Shown here: one piece after another, positions 53,589-63,437 of the stretch
How the letters are laid out: every line of letters begins with the position of its first letter
Numbering within the stretch: position 1 is the first letter of the stretch
Position numbers and translations under genes: made by a program
From: Lachnospira multipara LB2003
GTDB taxonomy: Bacteria > Bacillota > Clostridia > Lachnospirales > Lachnospiraceae
Assembly: GCF_000702205.1 (NCBI RefSeq)
Contig: NZ_JNKW01000004.1
Location: 1-64,000, forward strand
Direction of reading: 5' to 3'
DNA length: 64,000 nucleotides
The notes under the pieces: model-generated
What the model was told of the DNA's origin: nothing
What the model saw: only the letters and a program-made list of their open reading frames with translations
The model's database searches: none

Positions 53589-54427
53589 ATTGTCTCCAAA
53601 ATACTTTTCTTTGCTTCTTCTATTGTTATTGCGTCTGTTCGCACATTAAATCCTGCTTCTTTTATATCCTGCATTATATATGTTACTTGTGGTGCTGCCA
53701 GACCTATTTTTTCTAGTTCTTTGTAATGTTTAAATATATTTCTTGGCGTATCGTCATATTTTAATATTCCATCATCCATTACCATTATTCGATCTACATG
53801 AGCTGCCACATCTTCCATGCTATGTGATACTAGGATTATTGTTATATTTTTCTCTTCTCTTAGTCTTTTTAAAATTGCAAATATTTCATCTCTTCCCCTT
53901 GGATCTAGGCCTGCTGTTGGTTCATCTAATATTAATACTTCTGGCTGCATTGCTAGTACTCCAGCTATTGCAACTCTTCTTTTTTGGCCTCCTGATAAAT
54001 CAAATGGTGAGTGATAATATAAGTTCTCATCTAAACCTACTAGCCTTAAGCTTTCAAATGCTCTTATTTCACATTCTTGCTTTGATAAGCCTTGATTTTT
54101 GGGCCCAAAACACACGTCCTTAAATATTGTATTTTCAAAAAGCTGATGTTCTGGATACTGAAATACTAATCCTACTTTGTTTCGTAAATCTCTTAAATTG
54201 TAATTTTTATCATATATATCTTGTTCATCATAATATATATGGCCACTTGTTGCTTTATATAATCCGTTTAAATGCTGTATTAGTGTGGATTTTCCTGAAC
54301 CTGTATGACCTATTAATCCAATAAATTCGCCTTTTTCTATTACAAAACTTACATCCTTTAGCGCTTGTCGTTCTAGATTCGTACCTTGTTCATATATGTA
54401 ATTTATTTTATCTACTATTATCGACAT
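53585..54427 (-). CDS. ecfA2: ECF transporter ATPase EcfA2
   Basis: This 280-residue ATPase has Walker A GHTGSGKST, Q-loop VFQYPEHQLF, signature LSGGQKRRVAIAG and Walker B VLILDEPTAGLD. The usual EcfA2 C-terminal helical extension is present. It overlaps ecfA1 by 20 nt and ecfT by 4 nt. Confidence 0.95.
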   Translation of the reverse strand: MSIIVDKINYIYEQGTNLERQALKDVSFVIEKGEFIGLIGHTGSGKSTLIQHLNGLYKATSGHIYYDEQDIYDKNYNLRDLRNKVGLVFQYPEHQLFENTIFKDVCFGPKNQGLSKQECEIRAFESLRLVGLDENLYYHSPFDLSGGQKRRVAIAGVLAMQPEVLILDEPTAGLDPRGRDEIFAILKRLREEKNITIILVSHSMEDVAAHVDRIMVMDDGILKYDDTPRNIFKHYKELEKIGLAAPQVTYIMQDIKEAGFNVRTDAITIEEAKKSILETI

Positions 54428-55286
54428 TTCTTTCTTCCTTTATTCTTTTTAATTCAGAAATTAGCTCATTACTATATAGAATCCCTGGTCTTATATCTAA
54501 GCCTTCTTTTCTTAATTCATAGGCTAATTCTGTTACCTGTGGCACGTCTAATCTATATTCTTTTAGCCTTTCTACTTGGCTAAATATCTCTCGTGGTGTT
54601 CCTTGCATTTGTAATTTTCCTTCATGTATTACAAACACCTTATCTGCTTCTATTACTTCTTCCATATAATGTGTTATAAGTATTATTGTTACTTTTTCTT
54701 GTTCATTTAATTCGTGTAACACTTTTAACACTTCTTTTCGTCCATTTGGATCTAGCATTGCTGTTGGTTCGTCTAAGATTATACATTTTGGTTTCATTGC
54801 TACTATTCCAGCTATTGCTATTCTTTGCTTTTGGCCTCCAGAGAGTTTTGTTGGATTGGCATTTCTATACTCATACATTCCAACGGATTTCAAGCTTTTC
54901 TCTACTCTTTCCCAGATTTCATTCTCTGGCACTCCTATATTTTCTGGACCAAATCCCACTTCTTCATCTACAACTGTACAAATCATCTGATTATCTGGAT
55001 TTTGAAAAACCATTCCAGCTCTCTGACGTATCTGTAGTGTATTCTCATGCTCTAGGGTATTCATTCCGTCTACCCAGACACTTCCCTCTGTTGGGCTTAC
55101 TAACACATTTAAATGCTTCGCAAATGTAGATTTCCCTGAGCCATTATGACCTAATACTGCCACAAACTGTCCCTCTTCTATCTCTATATTCAAGTCATCT
55201 ATGGCTTTATTGATACTCTCTACATTTCCTTCTTCATCTCTTCGTATATATTCAAATGTCAAGTTTTTAGCCTTAACGATACTCAA
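54408..55286 (-). CDS. ecfA1: ECF transporter ATPase EcfA1
   Basis: This 292-residue ATPase has Walker A GHNGSGKST, Q-loop VFQNPDNQMI, signature LSGGQKQRIAIAG and Walker B CIILDEPTAMLD, all typical of EcfA1. The start is TTG (AGT ATC follow) with a GAGGAAAG site. It begins the ecfA1-ecfA2-ecfT-truA transcript, separated from rplQ by a strong terminator. Confidence 0.94.
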   Translation of the reverse strand: MSIVKAKNLTFEYIRRDEEGNVESINKAIDDLNIEIEEGQFVAVLGHNGSGKSTFAKHLNVLVSPTEGSVWVDGMNTLEHENTLQIRQRAGMVFQNPDNQMICTVVDEEVGFGPENIGVPENEIWERVEKSLKSVGMYEYRNANPTKLSGGQKQRIAIAGIVAMKPKCIILDEPTAMLDPNGRKEVLKVLHELNEQEKVTIILITHYMEEVIEADKVFVIHEGKLQMQGTPREIFSQVERLKEYRLDVPQVTELAYELRKEGLDIRPGILYSNELISELKRIKEERNVDNSR

Positions 55287-55444
55287 TTTTCTTTCCTCAC
55301 TTTATCTTTTCTTATAATGCTAAGATTTCTTTTTAACCTTATTTCATCATATTTCCATAATCAATCGTTATTTAGTTTATCACATTTTATCTATTATATA
55401 CACTTTTATCATCTCTTTTAATTAGCTTTTTATAAATTTAAGTT

Positions 55445-55478
55445 TAAAAAAAGCGGATATGCTTTCGCATATCCGCTT
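55445..55478 (-). terminator. Intrinsic terminator after rplQ
   Basis: The perfect 12-bp stem AAGCGGATATGC and its complement with a GAAA loop is followed by a T run on the minus strand. It ends the alpha-operon transcript. Confidence 0.96.
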
Positions 55479-55512
55479 CATAATTTCTTCGATTTATCTA
55501 TAGAATCTTGAA

Positions 55513-56049
55513 TTAGATTAATTCAAGAAGTACTTCCATAGCTGCATCGCCCTTTCTTAAACCGATCTTAACGATTCTTGTGTAACCACCCTTACGATCA
55601 GCGTACTTAGGTGCGATTTCATCAAATAACTTGTTTGTAAGGTCAACCTTCTTTGTGTTCTTCTTCTTACCAGCTGCTTCTGTAGGTACTTCAGTAACTG
55701 TGTAAAGAACCTTATCCATCTGCTTTCTAGCATGAAGTCTTGAAGGCATATCCTTCTTGATTTCCTTATCAACTGTTTCGTAAACTGTAACCTTCTTACC
55801 GTCTACAACTTCCTTAACTCTCTTACCGTTAGCGTCCTTCTTAGCTACCTTAGCCTGAACTGTAACAGTTTCAAAGTTATCCTTTTCCTTAACAGCTAAT
55901 GTGATAAGTTTTTCAGCAATCTTGCTAACTTCCTTAGCTCTAGCCTCTGTTGTTACAATCTTACCATTTTCGATAAGAGCTGTAACCTGATTTCTTAATA
56001 ATGCTTTTCTCTGGCTAGATGTTCTGCCAAGCTTTCTGTACTTTGCCAT
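55513..56049 (-). CDS. rplQ: 50S ribosomal protein L17, long form
   Basis: The 178-residue L17 begins MAKYRKLGRTSSQRKALLRN and ends GGYTRIVKIGLRKGDAAMEVLLEL. Most bacterial L17 are about 115-130 residues. Here an insert of some 50-60 charged residues (about 55-115, KKDANGKRVKEVVDGKKVTV region) lies in the middle, as in other Lachnospiraceae L17. A GGAGGAA site supports the ATG at 56049. Confidence 0.96.
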   Translation of the reverse strand: MAKYRKLGRTSSQRKALLRNQVTALIENGKIVTTEARAKEVSKIAEKLITLAVKEKDNFETVTVQAKVAKKDANGKRVKEVVDGKKVTVYETVDKEIKKDMPSRLHARKQMDKVLYTVTEVPTEAAGKKKNTKKVDLTNKLFDEIAPKYADRKGGYTRIVKIGLRKGDAAMEVLLELI

Positions 56050-56229
56050 TTTAAATTCCTCCATTTGTAACATCAGCACACGCGCGTTGGTCTTATAGCA
56101 CCAATGTTCTCCTACAAATTAATAGTTACGCAACTTCTCACTAAGGATAAGTTGTTCCACCTCTCGCACGCGCATAAGGACTTACTGCAATCAGCGATAT
56201 ATTAATACATAAAATATGTATTAAGCAAA
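56050..56229 (-). other. Structured spacer between rpoA and rplQ
   Basis: This 180-nt gap has no gene. Hairpins on the minus strand include TTAATACATA/TATGTATTAA (near 56195-56218), CAACTT/AAGTTG, and TTGGT/ACCAA (near 56092-56110), with CGCGC/GCGCG pairing across it. It may be a leader or processing element; most bacteria have a much shorter gap here. Confidence 0.45.
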
Positions 56230-57198
56230 TTATTCATCACTTGGCTTAAGATGTAAATTTAACTCCTTAAGCTTAAGTAATACTTCGTCTAATGACTTCT
56301 TACCAAGGTTTCTAACCTTCATCATATCATCAGGTGTCTTATTACATAATTCTTCAACTGTATTGATACCTGCTCTTCTAAGGCAATTTGAAGAACGAAC
56401 TGATAATTCAAGATCTTCGATACTCATTGAAAGCACCTTAGATGATTCGTCTTCCTGTGGTTCAACCATAATCTCTGCCTTAACTGCATTCTCAGATAAG
56501 TTGATGAATCCCTTTAAATGTTCTGATAAAACCTTAGCTGCTAAGCTTAAAGCTTCATCTGGAGCTATTGTTCCATTTGTAAAGATATCAAGTGTTAATT
56601 TATCAAAATCTGTATCCTGACCTACACGAGTATTCTGTACAGACATATTAACTCTTTCAACTGGTGTATAAATTGAATCAATTGCAATTACACCTGCTGC
56701 TGCATCTTCTCTCTTATTCTTTTCTGAACTAACATAACCACGTCCGTTAGTAATTGTAAGTTCCATAGAAAGCTTAGCTTCTGGACCATTAAGATGTGCA
56801 ATTACTAAGTCTGGGTTAATAATCTCTATATCAGGATCTACCTGAATATCAGATGCTTTAACAACGCCTTCGCCTGTGAAGTCAATATGTGCTTCCTTAG
56901 GCTCAACCGAGTTGCCGTTATTCTTAATAGATAACTGCTTAATATTCATTACGATCTCAGTAACATCTTCCTTAACGCCAGGAATTGAACTAAATTCATG
57001 AAGTACACCATCAATCTTAATGCTGCTTACTGCTGTACCAACTAAAGATGAAAGCATAATTCTTCTAAGAGAATTACCAAGTGTTAAACCGTAGCCTCTT
57101 TCAAGTGGTTCAACTACAAATCTTCCAAACTTTCCGTCTTGTGACTCTTCAGCCATCTCAATTTTTGGCATTTTGAAATTGAAATCTGCATCAACCAT
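56230..57198 (-). CDS. rpoA: DNA-directed RNA polymerase subunit alpha
   Basis: The 322-residue alpha subunit has an N-terminal assembly domain ([22 protein letters not shown], shortened: [19 protein letters not shown]) and a C-terminal DNA- and activator-binding domain ([29 protein letters not shown]). An AAGGAGGGG site precedes the ATG. It is downstream of a terminator-like hairpin after rpsD. Confidence 0.99.
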   Translation of the reverse strand: MVDADFNFKMPKIEMAEESQDGKFGRFVVEPLERGYGLTLGNSLRRIMLSSLVGTAVSSIKIDGVLHEFSSIPGVKEDVTEIVMNIKQLSIKNNGNSVEPKEAHIDFTGEGVVKASDIQVDPDIEIINPDLVIAHLNGPEAKLSMELTITNGRGYVSSEKNKREDAAAGVIAIDSIYTPVERVNMSVQNTRVGQDTDFDKLTLDIFTNGTIAPDEALSLAAKVLSEHLKGFINLSENAVKAEIMVEPQEDESSKVLSMSIEDLELSVRSSNCLRRAGINTVEELCNKTPDDMMKVRNLGKKSLDEVLLKLKELNLHLKPSDE

Positions 57199-57346
57199 TA
57201 TTGCCCCTCCTTATTGGGTATTTAAGTTGTATATATAGCGTTAATCAAAGCCAAGACATGGTCCTACTAGCTTTGCTCGCATTATACTTTTAATATGATT
57301 CAAAAAATTTATATCTTGAATTATTATATCATATAAAGCCACATAA
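57199..57346 (-). other. rpoA leader region
   Basis: This gap holds candidate -10 elements (TATAAT on the minus strand near 57282-57287 and near 57325) and a CAAAGC/GCTTTG hairpin at about 57247-57277 ahead of rpoA. Together with the terminator-like hairpin upstream it suggests that rpoA-rplQ has a promoter of its own. Confidence 0.45.
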
Positions 57347-57400
57347 AAGCCAGCAGGTATGGATAGTTTTATAAAACTTTTCCATAACGCTGCCTGGCTT
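57347..57400 (-). terminator. Terminator-like hairpin after rpsD
   Basis: Stem AAGCCAG/CTGGCTT, with further ATGGA/TCCAT and TTTT/AAAA pairing inside, is followed on the minus strand by TTTATG. It may partly end the rpsM-rpsK-rpsD transcript. Confidence 0.65.
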
Positions 57401-57414
57401 TGAATTACGCAATC

Positions 57415-58008
57415 TTACTTAGAATATAACTCGACGATAAGCATCTCATTTACTGGTACATCGATTACTTCTCTTGTTGGAAGAGACTTAACCTGACCCT
57501 TAAGAGCTTCTTTATCTGCTTCTAACCACTCTGGTACTAATCTACCATTTGTAGTTTCAAGTACTTCCTTATATCTTGCAGAAGACTTAGACTTTTCTCT
57601 TACTTCGATTACGTCTCCAGCCTTTACTAAGTATGAAGGAATGTTAACGCACTTACCGTTAACTAAAATGTGCTTATGATCAACGATCTGTCTAGCTTCC
57701 TTACGTGTTCTAGCTAAACCTAATCTATAAACAACATTATCAAGTCTGAGTTCAAGCATGATCATAAGGTTCTCACCTGTCATACCCTTCTGCTTCTCAG
57801 CCTTCTTATAATAATTTCTGAAAGGCTTTTCTAATACGCCATAGATGAACTTAGCCTTCTGTTTTTCACGAAGCTGTAAACCATATTCGCTAATCTTTCT
57901 TCCAGCATTCTTAGCCTTTCTTCTAGACTTCTTATCTATTCCTAAATATACAGGATCCAAATCAAGGGATCTGCATCTCTTAAGCACTGGTGTTCTATTA
58001 ACTGCCAT
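57415..58008 (-). CDS. rpsD: 30S ribosomal protein S4
   Basis: The 197-residue S4 has an N-terminal basic domain without the zinc cysteines (only C13 is seen: [10 protein letters not shown]) and the S4 RNA-binding domain [31 protein letters not shown] (in part). S4 is the translational regulator of alpha operons in other bacteria and might bind a leader here. A GGAGG site precedes the ATG. Confidence 0.98.
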   Translation of the reverse strand: MAVNRTPVLKRCRSLDLDPVYLGIDKKSRRKAKNAGRKISEYGLQLREKQKAKFIYGVLEKPFRNYYKKAEKQKGMTGENLMIMLELRLDNVVYRLGLARTRKEARQIVDHKHILVNGKCVNIPSYLVKAGDVIEVREKSKSSARYKEVLETTNGRLVPEWLEADKEALKGQVKSLPTREVIDVPVNEMLIVELYSK

Positions 58009-58028
58009 TGTTATACTACCTCCCTAAA

Positions 58029-58424
58029 TTAAACTCTTCTACGCTTTGGTGGACGACAACCGTTATGTGGAACTGGTGTAACATCCTTGATACTTGTAAC
58101 TTCTAGACCGCAAGCAGAAAGTGCTCTAATAGCAGCTTCTCTACCTGAACCTGGTCCCTTTACCATAACGTCTACAGACTTTAATCCATGGATTAAAGCA
58201 GCTTTTGTAGCTGTTTCAGCTGCCATCTGAGCAGCATATGGAGTAGACTTCTTAGATCCTCTGAATCCAAGACCGCCTGCTGATGCCCAAGATAATACAT
58301 TACCTTCTGCATCTGTTAATGTAACTATTGTATTATTAAAAGATGACTGAATATGTGCCTGTCCTCTTTCGACATTCTTTTTAACACGCTTCTTTGTCAC
58401 TTTCTTTGTAGCTTTCTGAGCCAT
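58029..58424 (-). CDS. rpsK: 30S ribosomal protein S11
   Basis: The 131-residue S11 has [29 protein letters not shown]-like [20 protein letters not shown] and the terminal [17 protein letters not shown]. It is 20 nt from rpsD and 41 nt from rpsM in the usual order. An AGGAGG site precedes the ATG. Confidence 0.99.
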   Translation of the reverse strand: MAQKATKKVTKKRVKKNVERGQAHIQSSFNNTIVTLTDAEGNVLSWASAGGLGFRGSKKSTPYAAQMAAETATKAALIHGLKSVDVMVKGPGSGREAAIRALSACGLEVTSIKDVTPVPHNGCRPPKRRRV

Positions 58425-58465
58425 GACTATATCCTCCTATTGAGTTAAACGTTTTATTTTAAAAA

Positions 58466-58840
58466 TTACTTCTTCTTGTTAGCTACTGTTTTCTTAGGAC
58501 CTTTGCAAGTTCTTGCATTAGTCTTAGTCTTCTGTCCTCTAACAGGAAGGCCCTTTCTATGACGAATTCCTCTATAGCAGCCAATTTCCTTTAATCTCTT
58601 AATATTCATGGCAACTTCTCTTCTTAAGTCACCTTCTACTAAATGCTCTGAATCAGCATCAATAACCTTTGCAATCTTTGCTACTTCTTCATCAGTTAAA
58701 TCCTTAACACGTGTGTCAGGATTAACTCCAGCTTCAGCAAGGATCTTATTTGATCTTACACGTCCAATACCATAAACATAAGTAAGTCCGATTTCGATTC
58801 GTTTTTCTCTAGGTAAATCCACACCTGAAATACGAGCCAT
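58466..58840 (-). CDS. rpsM: 30S ribosomal protein S13
   Basis: The 124-residue S13 starts [21 protein letters not shown] and ends with the basic [22 protein letters not shown] tail (shortened: [18 protein letters not shown]). It is first of the rpsM-rpsK-rpsD set, behind a 287-nt gap with its own promoter. A GGAGG site precedes the ATG. Confidence 0.99.
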   Translation of the reverse strand: MARISGVDLPREKRIEIGLTYVYGIGRVRSNKILAEAGVNPDTRVKDLTDEEVAKIAKVIDADSEHLVEGDLRREVAMNIKRLKEIGCYRGIRHRKGLPVRGQKTKTNARTCKGPKKTVANKKK

Positions 58841-59127
58841 ATTACTAACCTCCGTTAATTAACTAATTAATGTGTGATTCGAAACTTATTATTATAAACT
58901 TTACGCAGCTCCTTACCTTGATAAGTTTCCTATCTTAGTATGACCTGAAATGTGTGCGTCGCCTTATAATAACTATATTAAATAGCAACCATTATATCGT
59001 TATGGTTACTGCAGCCGCAAATTAATAGTTCAAGTAATAAATACTTGAAATCTTACATTGATAATAATTAATGACTTATTATCAATATGCAGAACCTAAG
59101 AAGTTTAACTTCTTCTAACAAAGCTAA
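58841..59127 (-). other. Hairpin-rich gap between rpmJ and rpsM
   Basis: This gap is long for a ribosomal operon. On the minus strand, in order after rpmJ, it has AAGAAGTT/AACTTCTT, ATTGATAATAA/TTATTATCAAT, TTCAAGT/ACTTGAA and AACCAT/ATGGTT hairpins. A promoter and a leader of about 130 nt before rpsM follow. No gene is seen. Confidence 0.6.
58991..59020 (-). promoter_or_regulatory. Internal promoter of rpsM-rpsK-rpsD
   Basis: On the minus strand: -35 TTGCGG (plus 59015-59020), 18-bp spacer, -10 TATAAT (58991-58996). An inverted repeat AACCAT/ATGGTT (58987-58992 with 59002-59007) spans the -10. Confidence 0.65.
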
Positions 59128-59241
59128 TTAGCCCTGTCTCTGCTTGTGCTTAGGGTTTTCACAGATAATTCTGATGCTGCCCTTTCTCTTAATGACTTTG
59201 CATTTTTCACAAATTGGTTTTACTGATGATCTAACCTTCAC
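59128..59241 (-). CDS. rpmJ: 50S ribosomal protein L36
   Basis: The 37-residue protein is [20 protein letters not shown] followed by [17 protein letters not shown]. It has the zinc ligands of the C+ type (CEKC, C, H). The start is GTG with a strong AAAGGAGG site 6-7 nt upstream. It follows infA, as is standard. Confidence 0.97.
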   Translation of the reverse strand: MKVRSSVKPICEKCKVIKRKGSIRIICENPKHKQRQG

Positions 59242-59344
59242 TGCAAAAGCCTCCTTTCAGACAAGTTCGTGAACAATTATATCACAAATGAAAATATAAT
59301 TGCAACAACTAATTATAAAATATTCTACTATTATATTTTGTAGA

Positions 59345-59563
59345 TTATTTATCACGCCAAATAATTCTTCCCTTTGTTAAATCATATGGTGACATCTCGA
59401 TTGTTACCTTGTCACCAGGAAGAATTCTGATATAGTTCATTCTTAACTTACCACTGATGGTAGCAAGAATTTGATGTCCATTTTCTAATTCTACCTTAAA
59501 AAATGCGTTTGGTAATTTTTCTACTACTGTTCCTTCGATTTCAATTACATCAGCCTTAGACAT
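59345..59563 (-). CDS. infA: Translation initiation factor IF-1
   Basis: The 72-residue OB-fold protein reads [20 protein letters not shown] at its start and ends [13 protein letters not shown]. It binds the 30S A site during initiation. It lies between the KOW protein and rpmJ, with 8 nt to the former. Confidence 0.98.
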   Translation of the reverse strand: MSKADVIEIEGTVVEKLPNAFFKVELENGHQILATISGKLRMNYIRILPGDKVTIEMSPYDLTKGRIIWRDK

Positions 59564-59571
59564 ACATCCTC

Positions 59572-59841
59572 CTATTTCTTTTCAATATAATGTTTAATCT
59601 CAAACTTAATTTCCTCATCAGATACTCTCTGATCATCAAGGATTTTTTTATATAATAACGAATTTTCATTCTTTATTATCTGAATATGTTTCTTCTTTTT
59701 TCTTTTGGGATTATTCACTTTTCTTATCTGGCCATCTGATAAATATGCAAATGTACTATCTTCTTCTATTACATAGTATATCTTATCTTTATCGTGTCCA
59801 GATAATGACTTTGCCATAAAACCTTTTATTCCATTATTCAT
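59572..59841 (-). CDS. KOW-domain RNA-binding protein
   Basis: The 89-residue protein has an L14e/KOW-like N-terminal strand set ([21 protein letters not shown]) followed by a strongly basic [18 protein letters not shown] segment and a helical tail. Short proteins of this type are found between map and infA in many Clostridia. It probably binds rRNA or ribosomal structures; the function is not established. Confidence 0.85.
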   Translation of the reverse strand: MNNGIKGFMAKSLSGHDKDKIYYVIEEDSTFAYLSDGQIRKVNNPKRKKKKHIQIIKNENSLLYKKILDDQRVSDEEIKFEIKHYIEKK

Positions 59842-59850
59842 ATTCTCACC

Positions 59851-60606
59851 TTAATTTTCCAAAGTTAATATCTCTGGTCCTTCTTTTGTTACTAATACTG
59901 TGTTCTCATAGTGAGCTGATAATGAATGATCTCTTGTTTCAACTGTCCAGCCGTCATCAAGGAAATTAACTCTCCAGTCTCCTGCTGTTACCATTGGTTC
60001 TATTGCTAATGTCATTCCTTCATATAGCCTTATTCCTCTATGTTCTTGTCTATAATTAGGAATTTGAGGATCTTCATGCATTGATGTTCCAATTCCATGA
60101 CCACATAAGTCTCTTAATACTCCATAGCCAAATGATTCATTATAATCTGCTATTGCATTAGATATATCATGTAATCTACAACCCTCTTTTGCAAATTTAA
60201 TTCCTTCAAAAAAGCTTTGCTTTGTTACATCTATTAGCTTCTTAGCTTCACTTGATATTTCTCCAACACCATAAGTTCTAGCCGCATCTGCCATATAGCC
60301 TTTATATGATAGAACTGTATCTAATGATACAATGTCTCCATCTCTTAGAATCTTATTTTTGCTTGGTATTCCATGCACTACTTGATCATTAACTGAAACG
60401 CAAAATGATGCTGGATATCCTTGATAACCTTTTTCTTCAGGTATACATCCATAGCTTCGAATTATTTCTTCACCGATTCTATCTATTGTATATGTTGAAA
60501 CTCCTGGTTTTATTTCCTTAGCAATTTCTTTATATACTTTTCCTAAAATCTTACCTGCTTCTCTCATTAACTCGATTTCTCGAGCACTTTTAATTGATAC
60601 TGACAT
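59851..60606 (-). CDS. map: Type I methionine aminopeptidase
   Basis: The enzyme removes the initiator methionine. The 251 residues include VVHGIPSKNKILRDGDIVSLD with the first metal Asp, AARTYGVG, LCGHGIGTSMHEDPQIPNY with the catalytic His, and MTLAIEPMVTAG. The start at 60606 has an AGGAGAA site. It lies between adk and the KOW gene, as in most Firmicutes. Confidence 0.98.
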   Translation of the reverse strand: MSVSIKSAREIELMREAGKILGKVYKEIAKEIKPGVSTYTIDRIGEEIIRSYGCIPEEKGYQGYPASFCVSVNDQVVHGIPSKNKILRDGDIVSLDTVLSYKGYMADAARTYGVGEISSEAKKLIDVTKQSFFEGIKFAKEGCRLHDISNAIADYNESFGYGVLRDLCGHGIGTSMHEDPQIPNYRQEHRGIRLYEGMTLAIEPMVTAGDWRVNFLDDGWTVETRDHSLSAHYENTVLVTKEGPEILTLEN

Positions 60607-60628
60607 ATTATGTTCTCCTATCAATTAA

Positions 60629-61270
60629 TTATCCAAGAATATCAACGATTGCCTTAAATACGTCATCCATTGCCTGTGTTCCGTCTACTTCACGTAAAAC
60701 ATTCTTCTTATTGTAGTAATCAATAAGTGGCTGTGTCTGATCATGATATACTGATAATCTATTCTTAACTGTTTCTGGCTTATCATCATCTCTAAGGATT
60801 AATTTTTCTCCACATGTATCGCAAATGCCTTCTACCTTTGGTGCATTAAACTGAATATGGTATGTTGCTCCACATCCTACACATGCTCTTCTTCCACCCA
60901 TTCTATTGATGATGTTTTCATCTGGTACTTCTACATTAATAGCGAAATCAACTGATTCTCCATTAGCTTCTAAAGCCTTATCTAGAGCTTCAGCCTGTGG
61001 AATTGTTCTTGGGAATCCATCTAATACATATCCATTAGCAGCATCTGCCTGCTTAAATCTATCCATGATTAAATCTACAACTAATTCATCTGGAACAAGT
61101 TCACCTTTATCCATATATGTCTTAGCTTTCTGACCTAATTCAGTATTGTTCTTGATGTTTGCTCTAAAAATATCTCCTGTTGAAATATGTGGAATAGAAT
61201 ACTTTTCTGCAATTCTCTTTGCCTGTGTTCCTTTACCAGCTCCTGGTGCTCCTAACATAATAATTTTCAT
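60629..61270 (-). CDS. adk: Adenylate kinase
   Basis: This 213-residue long-form kinase balances AMP, ADP and ATP. The P-loop is GAPGAGKG (7-14), DGFPRT is present, and the LID domain has a zinc-binding set of four cysteines (CVGC and CDTC) typical of Gram-positive enzymes. A GGAGGAA site supports the ATG at 61270. Confidence 0.98.
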   Translation of the reverse strand: MKIIMLGAPGAGKGTQAKRIAEKYSIPHISTGDIFRANIKNNTELGQKAKTYMDKGELVPDELVVDLIMDRFKQADAANGYVLDGFPRTIPQAEALDKALEANGESVDFAINVEVPDENIINRMGGRRACVGCGATYHIQFNAPKVEGICDTCGEKLILRDDDKPETVKNRLSVYHDQTQPLIDYYNKKNVLREVDGTQAMDDVFKAIVDILG

Positions 61271-61374
61271 GTCTAATTCCTCCATTAATAATTTCTAGTT
61301 ATATGTAAAATCACTTGTTATGTGATTTATTTTCAATTTTAGGTATATTTTTATCATTACACAAATACAGACTT

Positions 61375-61405
61375 ACCCAGGATTTCTCCCAGGTAAGCCT
61401 ATTAT
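61375..61405 (-). terminator. Hairpin between secY and adk
   Basis: CTTACC pairs with GGGTAAG around a GAAA-centred inner helix, in the 149-nt gap after secY. The tail on the minus strand (TCTGTATTTG) is only moderately T-rich, so this may be a weak terminator or a processing site. A second small hairpin AATCAC/GTGATT follows closer to adk. Confidence 0.45.
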
Positions 61406-61419
61406 ATCTTAGTTAATTA

Positions 61420-62739
61420 TTATTCAGATAAAAATCCTTTATAATAACGATTAACCATCTGTGCTTCAATTTGCTTTAATGTCTCAAGAACAACACCAAC
61501 AATAATAATTACTGATGTACCACCAAATGAAATACTAGCATTAAAGAAACCAGTACATGCAATTGGAATAAGAGCTACAATAAGTAAACCTATGGCACCT
61601 ATAAATACGATATAATTTAATATCTTATTTAAATAATCACTAGTAGATTTGCCTGGTGTGATACCTGGTACTACTCCACCAGCTTTCTTTAAATCATCCG
61701 CTACCTTAACTGGATTGAATGTAATTGATGTATAGAAGTATGCAAATATAATAAGCAATACTACATAAAGAATTAATCCAATTGAGTATTTAGGATAGCT
61801 TACTCTGCACCAGTAAGATGAGCTTAAATATCTTGTCCACTCATATGACTTACCAAATAACTGAGCAACAATTACAGGGAACTGCATAAGTGATGATGCG
61901 AAAATTACAGGCATAACACCAGCAGTATTTACCTTTAATGGGATATTTGTTGATTGTCCTCCAACCTGTCTTCTACCCACAACTTTCTGTGAGTACTGAA
62001 CAGGGATTCGTCTTTCTCCATCTTGAAGAATGACTACTAATATTACCATTATTACAACAATTGCTATAATAACAGCTGCAGCAAGAACGCCCTTTGCTGG
62101 AGTCTTTGTTGCTACGAAAGAGCTGAATAATGTTGCGAAATCACTTGGCATTCCAGAAATAATATTAATTAATAATACTATTGAAATACCATTTCCTACA
62201 CCATTTTCAGTTATTCTCTCACCTAACCACATAAGAGCTGCTGAACCAGCTGTAAGAGCCATAACTACTACAATAATAGCTACTACATAATGTAATTTGC
62301 TAAATGTCTGGTATCCAGCGATTAAGCCAGATCTACCAAATCCAACAGCCATAGCAATACTTTCAACTAGTGATAAACCAATTGTTACATATCTTGTTAT
62401 TGCTGCAATCTTCTTTCTACCGTCCTCGCCCTCTTTTTGCATTTCTTCCAATTTTGGAATGGCAATTGTAAGTAATTGCATTATGATCGAAGATGTGATG
62501 TATGGAGTAATGCTTAATGCAAAGAGGGACATTCTTTCGAATGAACCTCCTGTAAATGCACTAAGATAATCCAAATCACCGGTATTAATTCCACTAAGTA
62601 AGCTACTAAAGTAATCAGTATCTACACCAGGAATTGGAAGAAGACTTCCTATTCTTACAACAATTAATATTGCTAATGTGTATAATATCTTTTTTCTTAT
62701 GTCTTTGTTTTTAAAAGCGCCTACAAGTGTTTTGAACAT
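61420..62739 (-). CDS. secY: Protein translocase subunit SecY
   Basis: The 439-residue channel subunit has ten membrane helices. The plug region after helix 1 (LLPIPGVDTDYFSSLL) and the cytoplasmic loop ERRIPVQYSQKVVGRR that contacts SecA are clear. It lies 1 nt after rplO and works with SecA at 20530. Confidence 0.98.
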   Translation of the reverse strand: MFKTLVGAFKNKDIRKKILYTLAILIVVRIGSLLPIPGVDTDYFSSLLSGINTGDLDYLSAFTGGSFERMSLFALSITPYITSSIIMQLLTIAIPKLEEMQKEGEDGRKKIAAITRYVTIGLSLVESIAMAVGFGRSGLIAGYQTFSKLHYVVAIIVVVMALTAGSAALMWLGERITENGVGNGISIVLLINIISGMPSDFATLFSSFVATKTPAKGVLAAAVIIAIVVIMVILVVILQDGERRIPVQYSQKVVGRRQVGGQSTNIPLKVNTAGVMPVIFASSLMQFPVIVAQLFGKSYEWTRYLSSSYWCRVSYPKYSIGLILYVVLLIIFAYFYTSITFNPVKVADDLKKAGGVVPGITPGKSTSDYLNKILNYIVFIGAIGLLIVALIPIACTGFFNASISFGGTSVIIIVGVVLETLKQIEAQMVNRYYKGFLSE

Positions 62740-62740
62740 A

Positions 62741-63181
62741 CTAGATCACCTCGCAAGTTCCGCCGAGAGCTTCGATCTTCTCTTTTGCTGCTGCACTAAA
62801 TGCATTAGCCTTAACTGTAAGCTTCTTTGTAAGCTCACCATTTGCAAGAATCTTTACGCCATCCTTAGTATTCTTTACAATACCAGCTTCGATTAATGTA
62901 TCGATTGTTACTTCTGCACCATTATCGAATCTTTCTAATGTAGATACATTGATAGCTACGAATTCCTTACGATTTCTGTTAGTGAAACCTCTCTTAGGAA
63001 TTCTTCTATATAATGGCATCTGGCCACCTTCAAAACCAGGTCTTGGTGCTCCTGAACGAGCCTTCTGGCCCTTGTGTCCCTTACCAGCTGTCTTGCCGTT
63101 ACCTGAACCATGACCACGACCTCTTCTGAAATTATCACTCTGTACTGAACCTTCTGCAGGTCTTAAATTAGATAAATCCAT
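62741..63181 (-). CDS. rplO: 50S ribosomal protein L15
   Basis: The 146-residue L15 has the basic [22 protein letters not shown] segment (in part) and [20 protein letters not shown]. It lies between rpmD and secY, the standard spc order. An AAGGAGGTG site precedes the ATG. Confidence 0.99.
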   Translation of the reverse strand: MDLSNLRPAEGSVQSDNFRRGRGHGSGNGKTAGKGHKGQKARSGAPRPGFEGGQMPLYRRIPKRGFTNRNRKEFVAINVSTLERFDNGAEVTIDTLIEAGIVKNTKDGVKILANGELTKKLTVKANAFSAAAKEKIEALGGTCEVI

Positions 63182-63209
63182 TCTTGCACCTCCTTCTATT
63201 TATTTTTTA

Positions 63210-63395
63210 TTAGATTTCTTCTACCTTTAACATATAACCAATCTGCTGAATCTGTCCTCTTGTAGCAGCATTATCTGGAAGTTCTACTGTCTTATGAAGC
63301 TTTGTAAGACCCATAGCTTCAACAGTTCTTCTATGCTTAGGAACAGCACTGATTGGAGACTTAACTAAAGTTATTCTTAACTTCTTATCAGCCAT
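63210..63395 (-). CDS. rpmD: 50S ribosomal protein L30
   Basis: The 61-residue L30 begins MADKKLRITLVKSPISAVPK and ends QIGYMLKVEEI. The start at 63395 has a GGAGGTT site; the frame is open six codons further but lacks a suitable site. It sits between rpsE and rplO. Confidence 0.97.
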   Translation of the reverse strand: MADKKLRITLVKSPISAVPKHRRTVEAMGLTKLHKTVELPDNAATRGQIQQIGYMLKVEEI

Positions 63396-63437
63396 TTTAA
63401 CCTCCATCTGCACCTATTACGGTGCTATCACAATTTC

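Noticed and set aside
52043-54324. Leu/Ile-rich plus-strand frames across truA and the ECF genes
   Set aside because: They are antisense shadows of the well-supported minus-strand genes, and their hydrophobic composition follows from the AT-rich complementary codons.
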